Shown here piece by piece: positions 1 through 11,585 of a DNA stretch of 64,000 nucleotides. The notes below the pieces were generated by a model. That model was not told where the DNA came from and did not search any database. It worked only from the letters and a program-made list of their open reading frames with translations. The position numbers and the translations under genes were made by a program. The DNA comes from Mixophyes australis (taxonomy: Eukaryota > Chordata > Amphibia > Anura > Limnodynastidae), in NCBI GenBank assembly GCA_036250195.1, contig JAVHZZ010000001.1, positions 400,262,117 through 400,326,116 of the forward strand. Direction: 5' to 3'. Numbering within the stretch: the first letter of the stretch is position 1; the number at the start of each line of letters is the position of its first letter.

Positions 1-195
1 TCACTTCAACTCTCCTGTGTTCATCGTGTCTGCAACCAGCTGATTCCTATCCGCTGCCTCCGTTGCTTCTACAGAGTTCCTGCTCACTTCAACTCTCCCG
101 TGTTCATTGTGTCTGCAGCCAGCTGATTCCTATCCGCTGCCTCCGTTGCTTCTACAGAGTTCCTGCTCACTTCAACTCTCCTGTGTTCATCGGGT
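1..195. repeat. 83-bp tandem repeat, about 2.3 copies
   Basis: Two full 83-bp units start at 1 and 84, and a partial third starts at 167. The units differ at only a few bases. The array runs off the left edge of the window, so total copy number is unknown. Open frames across it reflect a low-stop, pyrimidine-rich strand and do not look like genes. It may be the inner part of an LTR or transposon, because a second spaced repeat follows at 711. Confidence 0.85.
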
Positions 196-1860
196 CAGCG
201 CTCCGCTGCTACCATCTCTACTACTGGATATCAGACCGCCTCAACTCTCCCGTGTTCTTCATGTTCCAATTCCACTTACTACTGCTTACAGAGTATTGCA
301 TCGTTCATGCTGGTTTATCTACCGTGCGCTGCACCAACCTGATTACCGCTTCCACCTTCCAGTGGTCTCTCCTCCTGCCGGCCTTCAGCCGTTCAGGTAT
401 CCCTGCACGTCTCTCTGACAGCCTGCTCTCCTGAACCGCGGTATGCATACTTCTCATTGACTTTGCTTGTGTATTGCATATCTAGCTGGACTGAGTTGTG
501 TTCTCCTCCGGAGTCGCCTATCCACTGAGACTTTTGCTACCATTGACTTTGTTTCCTATTGCCTGGATAGTTATTGTGACTTTGTATATTTAAGCAGTGC
601 TGCTCAGTTATCATTGTATTGTGGATATCATCATGGGATCAAGTTCTGTATGCCCCGTGTATACTCTGCATTGCATTCATCTCCTCGTGCCCCTCCTCAC
701 TTATATATTGCAGTGGTACAACTTGCTGATGCAGACCACTGACTCCTGTTCTCTGTGACACCAGTTCCAAGTATCCTCTCACATAAGCAGTGGTACAACT
801 TGCTAACGCAGACCACTGACTTCCCTGTTACCTACCTTCACCTGGATTCCATTCCTTCACTTAGACCGCGGTACAACTTGCTATACGCAGACCGCTGACT
901 CTCACTACCTCCTCGCTTCTCCTGGACATTCCTCCTCACTATAGCAGTGGTACAACTTGCTATACGCAGACCACTGACTATCCTCACGTTTCCTTGTCCA
1001 TCTAGTTCCTCGTGTACAGTGATCTACTCATTATCAGTGCTGCTAGTCATAGACTTTCCTTGCGCATTCTCTCACCATCTGCTGTTTCTCCTGTTCCGTT
1101 GTCACCCTGCTACCAGAGTACCATTACCACCTATATTACTCTGGTAAGTCCATCATCTGGTGATATCTGGGCAAAGACTCCTAGTGCCCGTGACAGGAAC
1201 ACTACCAAATTCCTGTGCACAGGTCAGCCCAAGACTGAGTGTAAAATATGGTAACGTTACCGGGGATAATATTGGTGCACCAAATGTTTTAGATGATGTT
1301 AATGTTATGTGATTTACCTAAGAGTTGATTTCTTGATATTGAAGGTGTGACATTCAGCGTTAGCGGTACCGCTGCGATTCAAGTTGACCCATAGGGAATA
1401 GCACGGTACCCCAAACACCTGAATAAGAAGGAACCCTCTAGTGGGCGCGGTAGTGATCGTAAGAGTCTTGATGGGTTATTATTGATGGTTCTTGCAATAT
1501 CACCAGTCAGATATTGTTAACTTGAAAGTAGTAACTGTGATTACCAGTGTGCCTTATTAGACAATGTGTACTGAAGATGTGATCGCTATTGTGCCTTATA
1601 CTCACCAGGTGTATGTTATATGTTAAATGCTATTGTGCTCTATGCTGATCAGACGCATTATTTTGTCATTACTATTGAGCTGAAGGGGGTCAGTGGCGCG
1701 GTGGCTTACCAAAACTATCCTTCCCGCATTCTCAATAAAATCAAGTTGTTTGACCAATCTTTGTCCCTTTCATTGAAGTATTTATCTCCTGACCACCGGA
1801 TATTCAAAAGAGAAAAGAACCTGACTCGTATCTGGGAGACAAGGTAAGGGAAGGATTTCC
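196..1860. repeat. Unclassified interspersed-repeat region with a ~78-bp spaced motif
   Basis: A block containing GTGGTACAACTTGCT followed by a GCAGACCACTGACT-like end recurs at about 711, 788, 866 and 945, a spacing of 77-79 bp. The sequence between blocks is much less conserved, so this is a spaced motif array and not a simple satellite. From about 1150 to 1860 the sequence is less pyrimidine-rich and has no recognisable protein. The region could be an LTR or untranslated leader of an LTR element whose other parts lie left of the window. I cannot name the family. Confidence 0.45.
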
Positions 1861-3395
1861 CATCAGTTCTCGACCACCACACATGCAACAGGAACTATAT
1901 TAATATATGTTGATTATTATCTCCGTTGAAGCCGTGGTTGTTGCAGCCTTTCTGTCCCTTGCTACTTTTTCTTTTAAAATGAATTTAATGGCAAAAATCC
2001 CTTTCTAATTTGGGGCGCTAATCTTTTTAAGAGCATCAACTGCATTCACTGCCTCACAGACATTGGCCCACAACTGGCATTTACCCCTAAGTGAGGTCAT
2101 GGCCCCCAAACTTTTGCTCATAGCAGGGGACAATGGATGAAATGAAAATACAATTTTCATCATGTGGAAATCTTATGTTACACCCTGCCTTGTTCTTTTG
2201 AAAGTGGCTGCCTTCTCCTGTCTCATCTAATACCTTCTGTGCCACCCCTGCCCCTTCAGGGCCTACCTTGCTCTATTCCTCGTTCACCCTCCTCTCCCCT
2301 TTCTTTCTCCATAACCAACAGGAACACATGTAACCTCCTGTCACTCTGTGTGGTCCTGGGGTGCATAGATGAGTAATGCAACTCCTCATCCACACTTTCT
2401 TTTCTGCCCTGGATAGCTCTTAGGTGTAGGCATGAATGACCAGAGGGCCCCTGTATGTGAGGGTTTAACAGCAATGTCAGATAAGTGTGGACCCGTGTTG
2501 TTGCATGGTGGTACAGCAATAGATGTCGCAGTAAGTTGGGTGTCAGACCTTCTCGATATTGCAAAATAGAAATTCTGTTTTCACACTCCTACTCCACTAC
2601 AGCAAAATACTTGGATTGCAAAAAGTAAACCAATTATTTATATTTCCTCTCTCCTCCTGCACAGTTCTGAGGTGGTCAAAACAAATATGGTTAGAAAATA
2701 TGCATCTCTCATAATCTACTGCACAGATCTTAAACCGTTGTTCAGTTGCCAATATAACAGTTCACATACTCCGTACTCCTCTTGCACAGTACTTAAAGGG
2801 TTAACTCACTTAACCTCCAAGATTAATTACAGCACTCCTGGCTAATAGTCCCACACATTTTCTGCAGCAAAATGCTCTCTATAGCAGGTTGTCTCTAAGG
2901 TTTTCACTCACCCCTCCTATTTGCGGGTAATATCCCATTTTACCCCGGCCTGGTTCTTTTATTCAGGCATATCAGTGCCTCCCCCCGTTGTGCTTCCTCG
3001 GTGGAAACCCACATGAACAAGAAGAGAATATTGGGTTGTAAAATGAGTGAAGGAAATACAGGCAGTACTGTACAGGTCACATGCAGGATGCATATTGGGG
3101 CACAAGTCAATTGATTTGATGCAGAGCTCCAGTGCACTATATCTACAAAAAAAACCTCTTAGTGCATAGATTTCTATTTTTGTCCTGGTGATTCCTTCCA
3201 GCTATTCGGCATTGGTGATAGTGGGACAAGTTACCTAAAGGGGTGACGGCCAAAGTGCCCAATGTCTGCTTGATTTAGCACATAGCATATATATTTAGGG
3301 CTTTGGTTTTTCAACTCTGCTGTATCATTGGGCTTGAGAAAACTGTGTAGAATAGAGTGTAGAATACCATTCACCTGACAACTAATGCACTAATC
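1861..3395. other. No gene recognised
   Basis: AT-rich intergenic-looking sequence. Open frames at 2164-2564 and 2940-3137 are short, overlap on both strands and match no family I know. No terminal repeat pair or target duplication was seen. Confidence 0.5.
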
Positions 3396-3403
3396 ATTTA
3401 GGG

Positions 3404-4286
3404 CAGGGGTGTCCAACCTTTTAGCTTCCCTGGGCCACATTGGAAGACGACGAGTTGGTTTGGGCCGCACATAAGATACACTAACAATAACGATAGCTGA
3501 TCATCCAAAAAACCATAGAAAACATAGTTAACATATAAATATGAGGAAAAAAAAAGTGATATATATATATATATATATATCACTTTTTTTTCAAATCTTC
3601 CTATACTTACCTTTCAATCGCCCTGTTCAAAAAATCCTCTCTAGTTATTATACTATAATCACTTTTTGTATTGTTTCGATGCAAGATCAATAAAGTGCAT
3701 TTAAGCCAGGCATTGTATATTAGGGTGCCCTGACCAGGCCTGCGGTACCTGACATATATATCAATGTGACCCCAAATTGTGACCTGTTTTGCTAATTACA
3801 CCACTATGTTAGTTAAGGGATAACAACTTATAATGGGCCAAAGAGAATAATATATAATGCCCCATTAGTATTACAAGTAGAAGTATGTAGCAGGGAGACA
3901 AGGTCCATGATGCTCCAGGACCAGGTGACTTTTATTCACTGGTCAGCATCCCTTGAAATAATATAAAAAAAAATCCCCCTTAACTTACCTTTGAATCGGC
4001 TTGTTCTCCTGTCCTCTTCTCTTCTTCTCCTGCTGGTGACTCCTCTGTGCTGCGCTCCGCAATGGATGTTCGACATTCACTGCGAGCACCACACGGAGGA
4101 GGAGACAAGGGAGGGAGCCGGAGTACCAGCTGACGTGACCGCAAGGTAAGTATTTGCTTTTCTTTTTTTTGCAGGATTTTTTTTTTCCCATTAACAGTGC
4201 TGCCCCCTTGCCACAACCAAAACTCCTTCTGGGCCACATTTACAGGCTTGCCGGGCCGCATGCGGCCCGCGGGTTGGACAACCCTG
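3404..4286. mobile_element. Non-autonomous hAT transposon, complete, with 8-bp TSD
   Basis: The element starts CAGGGGTGTCCAACC and ends with the near-perfect inverse GGTTGGACAACCCTG. It is flanked by identical 8-bp duplications atttaggg (3396-3403 and 4287-4294), diagnostic of the hAT superfamily. It is 883 bp long with no recognisable transposase, so it must have moved using another copy's enzyme. It contains a TA-run hairpin (about 3546-3590) with A-rich and T-rich arms. The left end (GGGCCACATTGGAAG and following) and the right subterminal CGGCCCGCGGG resemble, from memory, hAT-Charlie elements of mammals. It inserted at the left edge of the MITE that follows: the last three bases of the target duplication are the first three of the MITE. 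Confidence 0.9.
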
Positions 4287-4291
4287 ATTTA

Positions 4292-4617
4292 GGGCCTGAT
4301 TCATTAAGGATCTAAACTTCTTATTTCAGTCTGCTGGACAAAACCATGTTACAATGCAAGGGGTGCAAATTAGTATTCTGTTTTGCACATAAGTTAAACA
4401 CTGACTGTTTTTTTCATGTAGCACATAAATATCAACTTTAAATTTCAGTGCACAAATAAGCTATCAAGTATTTGTGTGCTACATGAAAAAACAGGCAGTA
4501 TTTAACTTATGTGCAAAACAGAACACTCATTTGCACCCCTTGCATTGTAACATGGCTTTGTCCAGGAGACTGAAATAAGAAGCTTCTTAAGTTAAGATCC
4601 TTAATGAATCAGGCCCC
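4292..4617. mobile_element. Palindromic MITE, family A (copy 1), TA target site
   Basis: The ends are GGGCCTGATTCATTAAGG and its inverse, and the two halves are long inverted copies that could fold into one hairpin. TA flanks both ends (4290-4291 and 4618-4619), as for Tc1/mariner-type MITEs. Interior landmarks are ACCATGTTACAATGCAAGG on the left and its inverse on the right. Other copies lie at 7261-7578, 23952-29839 (interrupted) and 30542-30862. It encodes no protein. Confidence 0.85.
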
Positions 4618-4657
4618 TAGTGGTAACATAGTATGCCTTACTATATAATGAGTCCTT

Positions 4658-4813
4658 GGGGGTAGATTTACTAAAGCTTCTAAAAAGGAAACCAATCATT
4701 ATCTAGCTATCATTTATCTAGTACATTCTAGAAAATGATAGCTAGAATTTGATTGGCGGCTATGGGCAAAACCTCCACTTTTCCTTTTTTAGAAGCTTTA
4801 GTAAATCAACCCC
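4658..4813. mobile_element. Palindromic MITE, family B (copy 1)
   Basis: Starts GGGGGTAGATTTACTAAA and ends with the inverse TTTAGTAAATCAACCCC. The interior halves are also inverted copies (AATGATAGCTAGAATT region against its complement). Two related copies are at 30206-30380 and 32205-32383. Non-coding; the target duplication is not clear. Confidence 0.75.
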
Positions 4814-6285
4814 TATCGGTGCCTACCCCAGTAGAGATTACAATCTCAACTATGGGAAGAAACTGGAGCACTGGATGGGAAGGAACTGCTGGAATTAAGG
4901 TTCGGCTACTTTATTTAAAGGAACCTTTTACTGGACTTTTTTGGACCATATCATTGTCTATTTTTTTGTGGGTAGCACTAAATTTATAATACATTTTGTA
5001 GTATCATTGAATTATTTTAGTGCCAAAAAAACTGTCTGGTAACATACAATGTAATGACATGCATTCATTACTTCTTACTTCTCACTAGTTTTATGATGGC
5101 TGAGGTTGATGGGTAGCACTATGCACACCATTGTTTTATTTTTTACTCTTTTGTATATTAATAATTTGTTATTTAAATATAGAAAGTTAACTATATATTA
5201 AATTAGAGCTTATTTCCTTGCTTTTGTTTTGCTGTTATTTTGTTATTTTGCTGTTATTTGCTGTTATTTTACACAGATATGATTAAGTAAACACTAGAAC
5301 CATGGAGAAGGAGAGCTGTATCGTTCAGGGCTAGTACATGAGACAGCACAGAAAAAGTGCATTTGTGAAAATAAAATAAAGATCCAGGCCCTGATTATGT
5401 TTTAAGAGTTTATTTTTATTGTTTAATATCCAGTTTTACATTCCTATTCCTTTCACTAAGCAATGAAAACTGTACAGTACTACTTGTCTGATCGTACTAT
5501 TGTTTATGAAGGGATTCCTTAAATGCAACCTGTAAACTCTCACAGACTTTTTCTCTCTTTGCAGTACTGTACTGTAAAGCTTATTCATACTGTCAGACAG
5601 AATTAAAACTGTTTGACTGAAACATGTAAAATAGATATTCAGAAAGTTGGTTAGATTTTTAAAAACGTTTTACTCTGTGTTTTTAACAATCTTTCTCAGA
5701 AAAATTACTTTGTGGGGGGAATTCAATTGGCTGCTTTACTGTAAAAAGTAACGCAGCTTGTGCACACGACTGGGTATTCCTAGAGAGAGGGCCTGCATAT
5801 TTTTTTGCGCACCCTACTCCCTTTGGAATCCAGCTCTGTGCTGACCAGCCTGGGGTTGGTTGTATCATGGCAGGGGAACCCCCTGCTGCGGGTTCTCCCG
5901 CTATAGTGCCACTAGCCCCGGCTGAGTAAGCCTAGAGCTGGCTGGAAGAGAATCGGGAGGACCCAGGGGAGGGCTGGCAGACTTTAACCCTGGGGCAAGC
6001 ACACAGCACTGGCCCATAAATAGCGGCTCATCCTTAAAAGGTGGTTTTTGGTACAATAAATATTTATCTATATAAAAAGAGGCTATTTTAGTGTTGCTTA
6101 ATCCATATATACATTTTTATGCCCAGGCCCAGAGCTGGATTAAGGCTCTGGAGGGCCTGATGTAGCAGGGCCTGTAGAGGGCCTGATGTAGCATGGTTAT
6201 CATTTTAGACAAATACGCAGGCAATACTGTGTGCACTACTGTTTGGTGCACACATTTCTGCTTTCACGAGCAGTACACGGTGAAG
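4814..6285. other. No gene recognised; possible old repeat fragments
   Basis: Mostly AT-rich sequence. A GC-richer stretch (5780-6150) ends in CCAGAGCTGGATTAAGGC, which looks like an old transposon end, but no partner end or target duplication was found. Short open frames at 4753-4989 and 5683-5868 look fortuitous. Confidence 0.4.
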
Positions 6286-6289
6286 CGGG

Positions 6290-6372
6290 ACATACCTCCC
6301 AACTGTCCTAAGTGAAACAGTCACCCAAATTCGGGACTGCCGCACCAGATTCAGAACAGTTGGCAGACTGTC
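6290..6372. repeat. Short inverted-repeat fragment, CATACCTCCCAACTGTCC type
   Basis: CATACCTCCCAACTGTCC is followed about 50 bp later by an inverse partner around CAGAACAGTTGGC, so the piece could fold back. It resembles the end of a common vertebrate DNA transposon, but it is too short to classify. Confidence 0.4.
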
Positions 6373-6679
6373 CTGTTCTCTCCTACCTGTTCTTGTCACT
6401 GTCACCACTTGTGACTGCTGGTTACTTTAGCTCATTTGCTGGCTGTCTGGATCCTGGAATATTGGAGGCCTTATTTGAAAACAAAAAATGGGTAAATGCA
6501 ATTTAGAAAACTCCAACCAGTCCCAGTGTTAAATCAATAGCAAACACATTTTATAATTAGGCCCCCCTCCAGCCCCAACATTAAAATAATACTATTCACA
6601 TTTGCTAAATAGATCTATTTCCCTCCAACCAACCCTGACATTAGATAGCAAACACATTTAATATATAAACCTCACACGC

Positions 6680-6875
6680 ACTATACTGACATCTCACACA
6701 CACTATACTGACATCTCACAAACATTTTACTGACATCTCACACACACATTTTACTAGCATGCTGCCCATCACACACACACTTTACTGACATGCTGCCTAT
6801 CACACACATTTTACTGACATGTAGCCCATCACACACATTTTACTGACATGTAGCCCATCACACACACACTTTACG
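6680..6875. repeat. CA-rich minisatellite
   Basis: About six degenerate units combine a CACACA run with TTTACTGACATG and TAGCCCATC-like blocks, each unit roughly 25-40 bp. Unit length varies through the CA tract. Confidence 0.75.
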
Positions 6876-6907
6876 TATTTGTTCATTGTCAGGATTTTCA
6901 TTGTCGA

Positions 6908-6963
6908 CATTTTTGTGTCACCCATATGTACATTGGATGACACATATGGGTGACACAAAAATG
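6908..6963. repeat. Hairpin with perfect 22-bp arms
   Basis: The left arm at 6908-6929 (CATTTTTGTGTCACCC and six more bases) is the exact inverse of 6942-6963, with a 12-base loop. No T-run or gene is next to it, so it is not read as a terminator. It may be the remains of a short palindromic MITE. Confidence 0.8.
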
Positions 6964-7260
6964 CTGTACCCAACCCATACTTTGTAGGTAGACTTTTTTA
7001 TATACAAATTTTATTATTTGCTAATTTTTTTAAGGTTTCAATTTGCAAAACTGTGGTCTCACTGAGCAAATTACATTTTGTGACATTAGGCAGTAACTTA
7101 TGAGGTTAAACACATGGCCTAGCACACCAAGATAGTGCTGACTGTGGAAGTGCAAAAGTTTGCTCCTCCTGTGACTGAAAGGAAAAGCTCCATAGATAAG
7201 GGCAGTACTTGCTTAATGTTAGATAGTCGCCAGATGCATCTATCTGAAAAAACTTTGATA

Positions 7261-7578
7261 AGGGCTTGAGTCATTAAAGAAAGTGAAGCAAAAAAATGGA
7301 GTAAATGTTCTCCTGGACAAACCATGTTGCAATTCAAGGGATGCACATTAGTTATTATTTTGCATGCAAAGAAAACAGTGTCTGCATCATGTAGCACACA
7401 AATACTTTATTGCTTTATTTTGACACTAAAAATTTAAAGTTGATCTAGGACATGTCTTACCCCAACTATAAATCTGTTCCCACAATTTAAATTTACCTCC
7501 TCTCCAATGCACCATGGTTTTGACAAAATGCAAAGTTACTCCTTTTTATTGCTTTGCTCTCTTTAATGACTCAGGTCC
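7261..7578. mobile_element. Palindromic MITE, family A (copy 2)
   Basis: Starts near GGGCTTGAGTCATTAAAG and ends near TTTAATGACTCAGGTCC, with TA on both flanks. The interior shares the ACCATGTTGCAATTCAAGG block with the copy at 4292. It is more diverged than that copy, so probably older. Confidence 0.75.
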
Positions 7579-7815
7579 TAAATGTCTGGAGATTGTGCAT
7601 TTATTGGGGTGATTTAGATTTTGATGCAAGTGTATTTGTGTGTCATAAATTTGTGTAAAATTTGTCACACTGCACATATGCACAACTTGCGCGAATATCT
7701 TTAGCTTCCATCCTTGTGCTTCGAGAGGCAAAACATTGACATTCAACTGCAAATGCAAAACAGTAAAGCTGTGCAGACCCAAGCTGAGCATGTTTCCTTG
7801 AGATGCATCTTAATT

Positions 7816-8325
7816 TGGGTTACACATACTTTGAAATATGTTTCTTATCAAGAGCAAATCCTGAGTCTACACAAGAATGATTGAAGCATATTTGCTCTGG
7901 ACGCATTTATGCACTAGATTTAAGTTTACACATATTTTAACTGTTCCTAACTGGATGCATGCTTGTTACCTGCTCTGTGACATCCCTTGTGAGTTCACCT
8001 GTATTGAATTGGTAGTAATGTAATGAGGGAAGGGAAAGTTTTTCTAATGTAATGAGGGAAGGGGGATTGGGTTTGTCTTAATGTAATGAGGATGATAGGT
8101 GGCCTCTTATTTTAATAGTGGACTGTGAATGGGGACTATGAATTATTTAATCATATTTTGGGTTACTCATACTTTGAAATATGTTCCCTAAAAAGAGCAA
8201 ATCCTCTGTCTACACAAGATGAGTCAATGATGATTGACACATATTATCTCTGGAGGCATATATGCGCTAGATTTAAGTTTACACATATTTTAAATTGTTC
8301 CTAACTGGATGCATGCTTGTTACAT
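7816..8325. repeat. Direct repeat pair of ~160 bp
   Basis: 7816-7975 and 8159-8325 are diverged direct copies sharing TACTTTGAAATATGTT, AGATTTAAGTTTACACATA and CTGGATGCATGCTTGTTAC. The 180-bp spacer carries a GTAATGAGGGAAGGGG motif that recurs at 10246-10340, so the same family contributed sequence here and to the candidate element at 8871-10724. Confidence 0.75.
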
Positions 8326-9140
8326 GATATTTTCTCTGTTCTCCTTAATAACAGATTTCTGCACTAATAATTTATTTAGTCTTTTGACTGTCATTTGGTA
8401 TTGACCCAGCTTGGTCTTGACTTTGCTTGAACAGCTCCTCCAACCTTGTCATGTGCCTTGACTTTGAACCAGTTTTGCCATAAGGTCATGACCATCGTGC
8501 AGCAAAGCCTAATCATTGTAAGCACATGCAAAAGCCAGAGAGCTCATGAGATACTCTATAAGTCAACAAGCACCAAGGGAGGTGTCACCACCAAATTCAG
8601 AATGTACAGTCACTTATGTTAAATTTTATAATGTTCCATGATAGCTTATTTATCTTACTAAGGTAAACACATCTGACATTGAAGACCCTTCTATCCAAGT
8701 AACATGTTTCAATTCCAAATTAGACTTTTGTATTATAGGAAATAGCCTACTTTATTATATGATTTAATCATGGAATAAATATTTAGTGGTTATGAAGGAA
8801 ATGTTAATATGAAGATTTAGTAAACATATTCCTGCTTTCAAGGCTTCGTTGTGGCTAAACAAAGTGTCTCTTTTAGTGTTAGGAGTGAATTTTGCACCTT
8901 AGCAAAACCATGTTGCACTGCAGGGGAGTAAATTTAAAACGTGCAATAGATTTAGGAGCAGGGTGGATCTTAGCTGTACACTATATAGCAGTATTAAAAT
9001 AAAGCTTCCCAGTATTTGCATGTTACTTCTTCTCCGCACTTCATTTAAGGTGCACGCATGCACTGCTATCCTTGCAGAGCATGTGTGCATAAAACATACA
9101 GATGCGGATGTGTGATCCATTCCCCCCTCCCTCAATTACT

Positions 9141-9402
9141 CTATGTGTATATGTGTCCATCCTACCTGCCCTCCCTATGTGTGTCTGTGTCTGTCCTTCC
9201 TCCCCTCCCTATGTGTATATGTGTCCATCCTACCTGCCCTCCCTATGTGTATCTGTGTCTGTCCTTCCTCCCCTCCCTATGTGTATATGTGTCCATCCTA
9301 CCTGCCCTCCCTATGTGTATCTGTGTCTGTCCTTCCTCCCCTCCCTATGTGTATATGTGTCCATCCTACCTGCCCTCCCTATGTGTGTCTGTGACTGACA
9401 GG
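9141..9402. repeat. 68-bp minisatellite built from two 34-bp half-units
   Basis: The block CTATGTGTATATGTGTCC recurs at 9141, 9209, 9277 and 9345, a strict 68-bp period. Each unit is two related 34-bp halves, one with CCATCCTACCTGCC and one with GTCCTTCCTCCC. Open frames run through it in all three forward frames because it has no stop codons. I do not read any of them as genes. Confidence 0.9.
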
Positions 9403-9573
9403 TCACATGGGACGTGCACCACCTAACAGGTGCCGTCCCTTGAGTGCAGCCTGCAAGAGAGGCAGATGGAGGAAAGTAGGTAAGTGTGAGGAAAGGGGAG
9501 GAGGGTTTATTTTCTTAATTTAATAAGGCAGCTGAGGAGGGTTTCTCTTAATGTAAAGAGGGGGGTTTGCCTT

Positions 9574-10217
9574 TGTCAGTCGCTGTCCCCGCACTTTTGC
9601 AAGGTGCCAGGGACAGATAACTTCCTCTGTTGCAGCCAGTCGCGTTCGGATGCCTACCAACAGGAAGTATCTTCTCTTCCTGGCCACGGCAGTAGGTGCG
9701 CTTCCTGTTGCTAGGCAATGGGATCCTGGTTGTTCAGCACTCAGCTGTTCTGCCACCCTATTCACTGCCACCAATGAGAGATCAGTATTGTCTATTTAAA
9801 GGCGGCTATTAAGTATCAAGGTCCCCTTATTATCCAGTGTTCCTGTTTGCTCCTAAGCATCCTAACTGACTCCTCAATTCCAGACTTGGCTTTCTCTGAC
9901 CTCCCTTTTGAATCTCCTTTTGGGATTGATAGATTTCTTGGGTTGACCTTCGGCTTCCTAATTACGCTCCTATTTCACCCTATTGTACCATTCTGCTTGT
10001 ACGGCCTGACCTCGGATTGCTTGACCACGCTTATTCACCTATTACTTCACTGGTAGCTAACTAGGAGGGCCGTGACCTACGTGTCTTCTACAGCTAACTC
10101 CAAACTCCCTTGCGGGGGGTCCCTGGTAAAGACCAGAGGCACTTTTAGACTCCGTGCCTCCTTGTTTAGCAGTACAAATACCAGTAAGTAGGCCTCAGTT
10201 TTCTGCTATCCATGACA
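9574..10217 (+). mobile_element. Solo LTR of a Ty3/Gypsy element
   Basis: Begins TGTCAGTCGCTG and ends ATGACA, with 5-bp flanks gcctt and gcttt (one mismatch), as expected for a Gypsy target duplication. Its 3' part matches in layout the LTR of the Gypsy at 34982: a GGGCCGTGACCTACGTGTC block, then TTGCGGGGGGTCCCTGG, then TTAGACTCCGTGCC. GTTGCTAGGCAA at 9707 resembles an RFX X-box half-palindrome. No internal region is present, so it arose by LTR-LTR recombination or loss of the body. Confidence 0.8.
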
Positions 10218-10724
10218 GCTTTAATGTAATAAATTTAAAGGGAGGTATGTCGGAATATAATGAGGAAAGGGGGATTGGGTTTGTCTTAATATAATGAGAA
10301 TGAGGGGTGGTGTATTAATTTAATAATGGACTGTGGGTGGTAGCTAAGTTTGGAGAAGAAGGGCTATTTATTAGATGTGATTATGAATTATTTAATGTCA
10401 GGGATGCTTGAGGGAAATAAGTATATTTATTAAATGTAAATGCTATTGATTTATTACCAGGGATGTTTGGATGGAGGGAAATACATTTTATTACAAAATG
10501 GGAATACTATTTAATTTCGGGGCTGGTTGGGGAGAAAAAGGGCTATTTATTAAATGTGTATGCTATTATAGGCTGCCCCCAGTCTTTCATTTCAACTATT
10601 CATACTTGCACTTATAAATTCCCACTTCGACCACTGGTGCTGCATGCAGAAAAATTACATCGCACCATTGTTTGTCAGGGTGCAAATTTGCACCCTTTAA
10701 TTAGATTTACCCCTAACACTAAAA

Positions 10725-11585
10725 AAAGGCCCAGTATGCTTAAGCAAACATTTACCTAACTTACATTTTTAACAAGAAGATAGTCAAGTAACATGTATTA
10801 TGGAATATGGGTTTATCTGATATAAAGTTGTATTTAACGTTTTAATGTTAGTCTGTCTGAGCTGGAGACATAAAAATAGCAAAACACACAGGAGATCAAC
10901 AGAGAAAAACGGCTTTGCATTTCACAAGCCCTTAGTGATAAAAGCAATACCCAAAGGACAATATTCAAGTCAGGAGGAAAATATCCACAGAGAATAAATG
11001 TGAAAGGGTATTAGAAATATTAGAAATGTATGAAAATATGATATGCTATCAAAAGAAAGAACTAGAAAGATTAAAATAACTAAAGGTTTGCCTTTGGGCT
11101 TCAGTTATGGATTAAGGAACAGCACATGAAAAACAATATACCTCTAAAGTAAATTTAAAAGCAAAACATAAAAGTGATGTTTATTTGGAAACCCTGTTTT
11201 TTTGCCATCTATCCATCTTTAAATTACAGTACATATGTTTTGATTTGATTTTGTTACTTTGAAATAAAAATGTAGTCTCAGTATCAAATTGCATTTTTTA
11301 TTTAAAGAAAAACAATTGGGAACAGAATATATTTTAGAATTTTTCCAAACGTGTGCATCTCCCAAAGTCCAGGTTTTGTCAGGAGTGTCTTGATTGTCAG
11401 ACACTGCAAGGATCAAGGTTTTTTGGAAAGTGGACATGGCCAGGCAAATCAATGCGGGATTTGGACAAATCATGAGTACTTTTATTAAGTGCTGGGATTG
11501 GTAGCTGGGAGAGGGGAATACACTTTATCTTAAACACAAAATGGGTTTGCATAAAATAATATTAGTTCATATACTCAGAGAAAGC
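10725..11585. other. No gene recognised
   Basis: AT-rich sequence with no coding, repeat-end or RNA-gene signal that I could support. The minus-strand open frame at 11219-11473 has no recognisable motif. Confidence 0.5.

Larger units (their letters stand above)
8871..10724. mobile_element. Candidate composite DNA element with ~20-bp terminal inverted repeats
   Basis: The left edge reads TTTTAGTGTTAGGAGTGAAT and the inverse of the right edge reads TTTTAGTGTTAGGGGTAAAT, two mismatches in 20. Each end is followed by a related GCACC-containing block. Inside are a 68-bp minisatellite and a solo Gypsy LTR. No transposase is visible and no clean target duplication was found, so the boundaries are tentative. 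The pair could instead be two ends of separate MITE copies. Confidence 0.35.

Noticed and set aside
3980..4261. Two overlapping minus-strand frames (84 and 93 codons)
   Set aside because: They sit inside the non-autonomous hAT, show no transposase motif, and end in its terminal repeat.
6908..6963. Possible transcription terminator or microRNA precursor
   Set aside because: The perfect 22-bp stem has no transcript context or conservation evidence, and no T-run follows. It is listed only as a hairpin.
9058..9426. Three overlapping forward frames with repeated cysteine- and proline-rich residues
   Set aside because: They are the three readings of the 68-bp minisatellite, not a cysteine-rich secreted protein.
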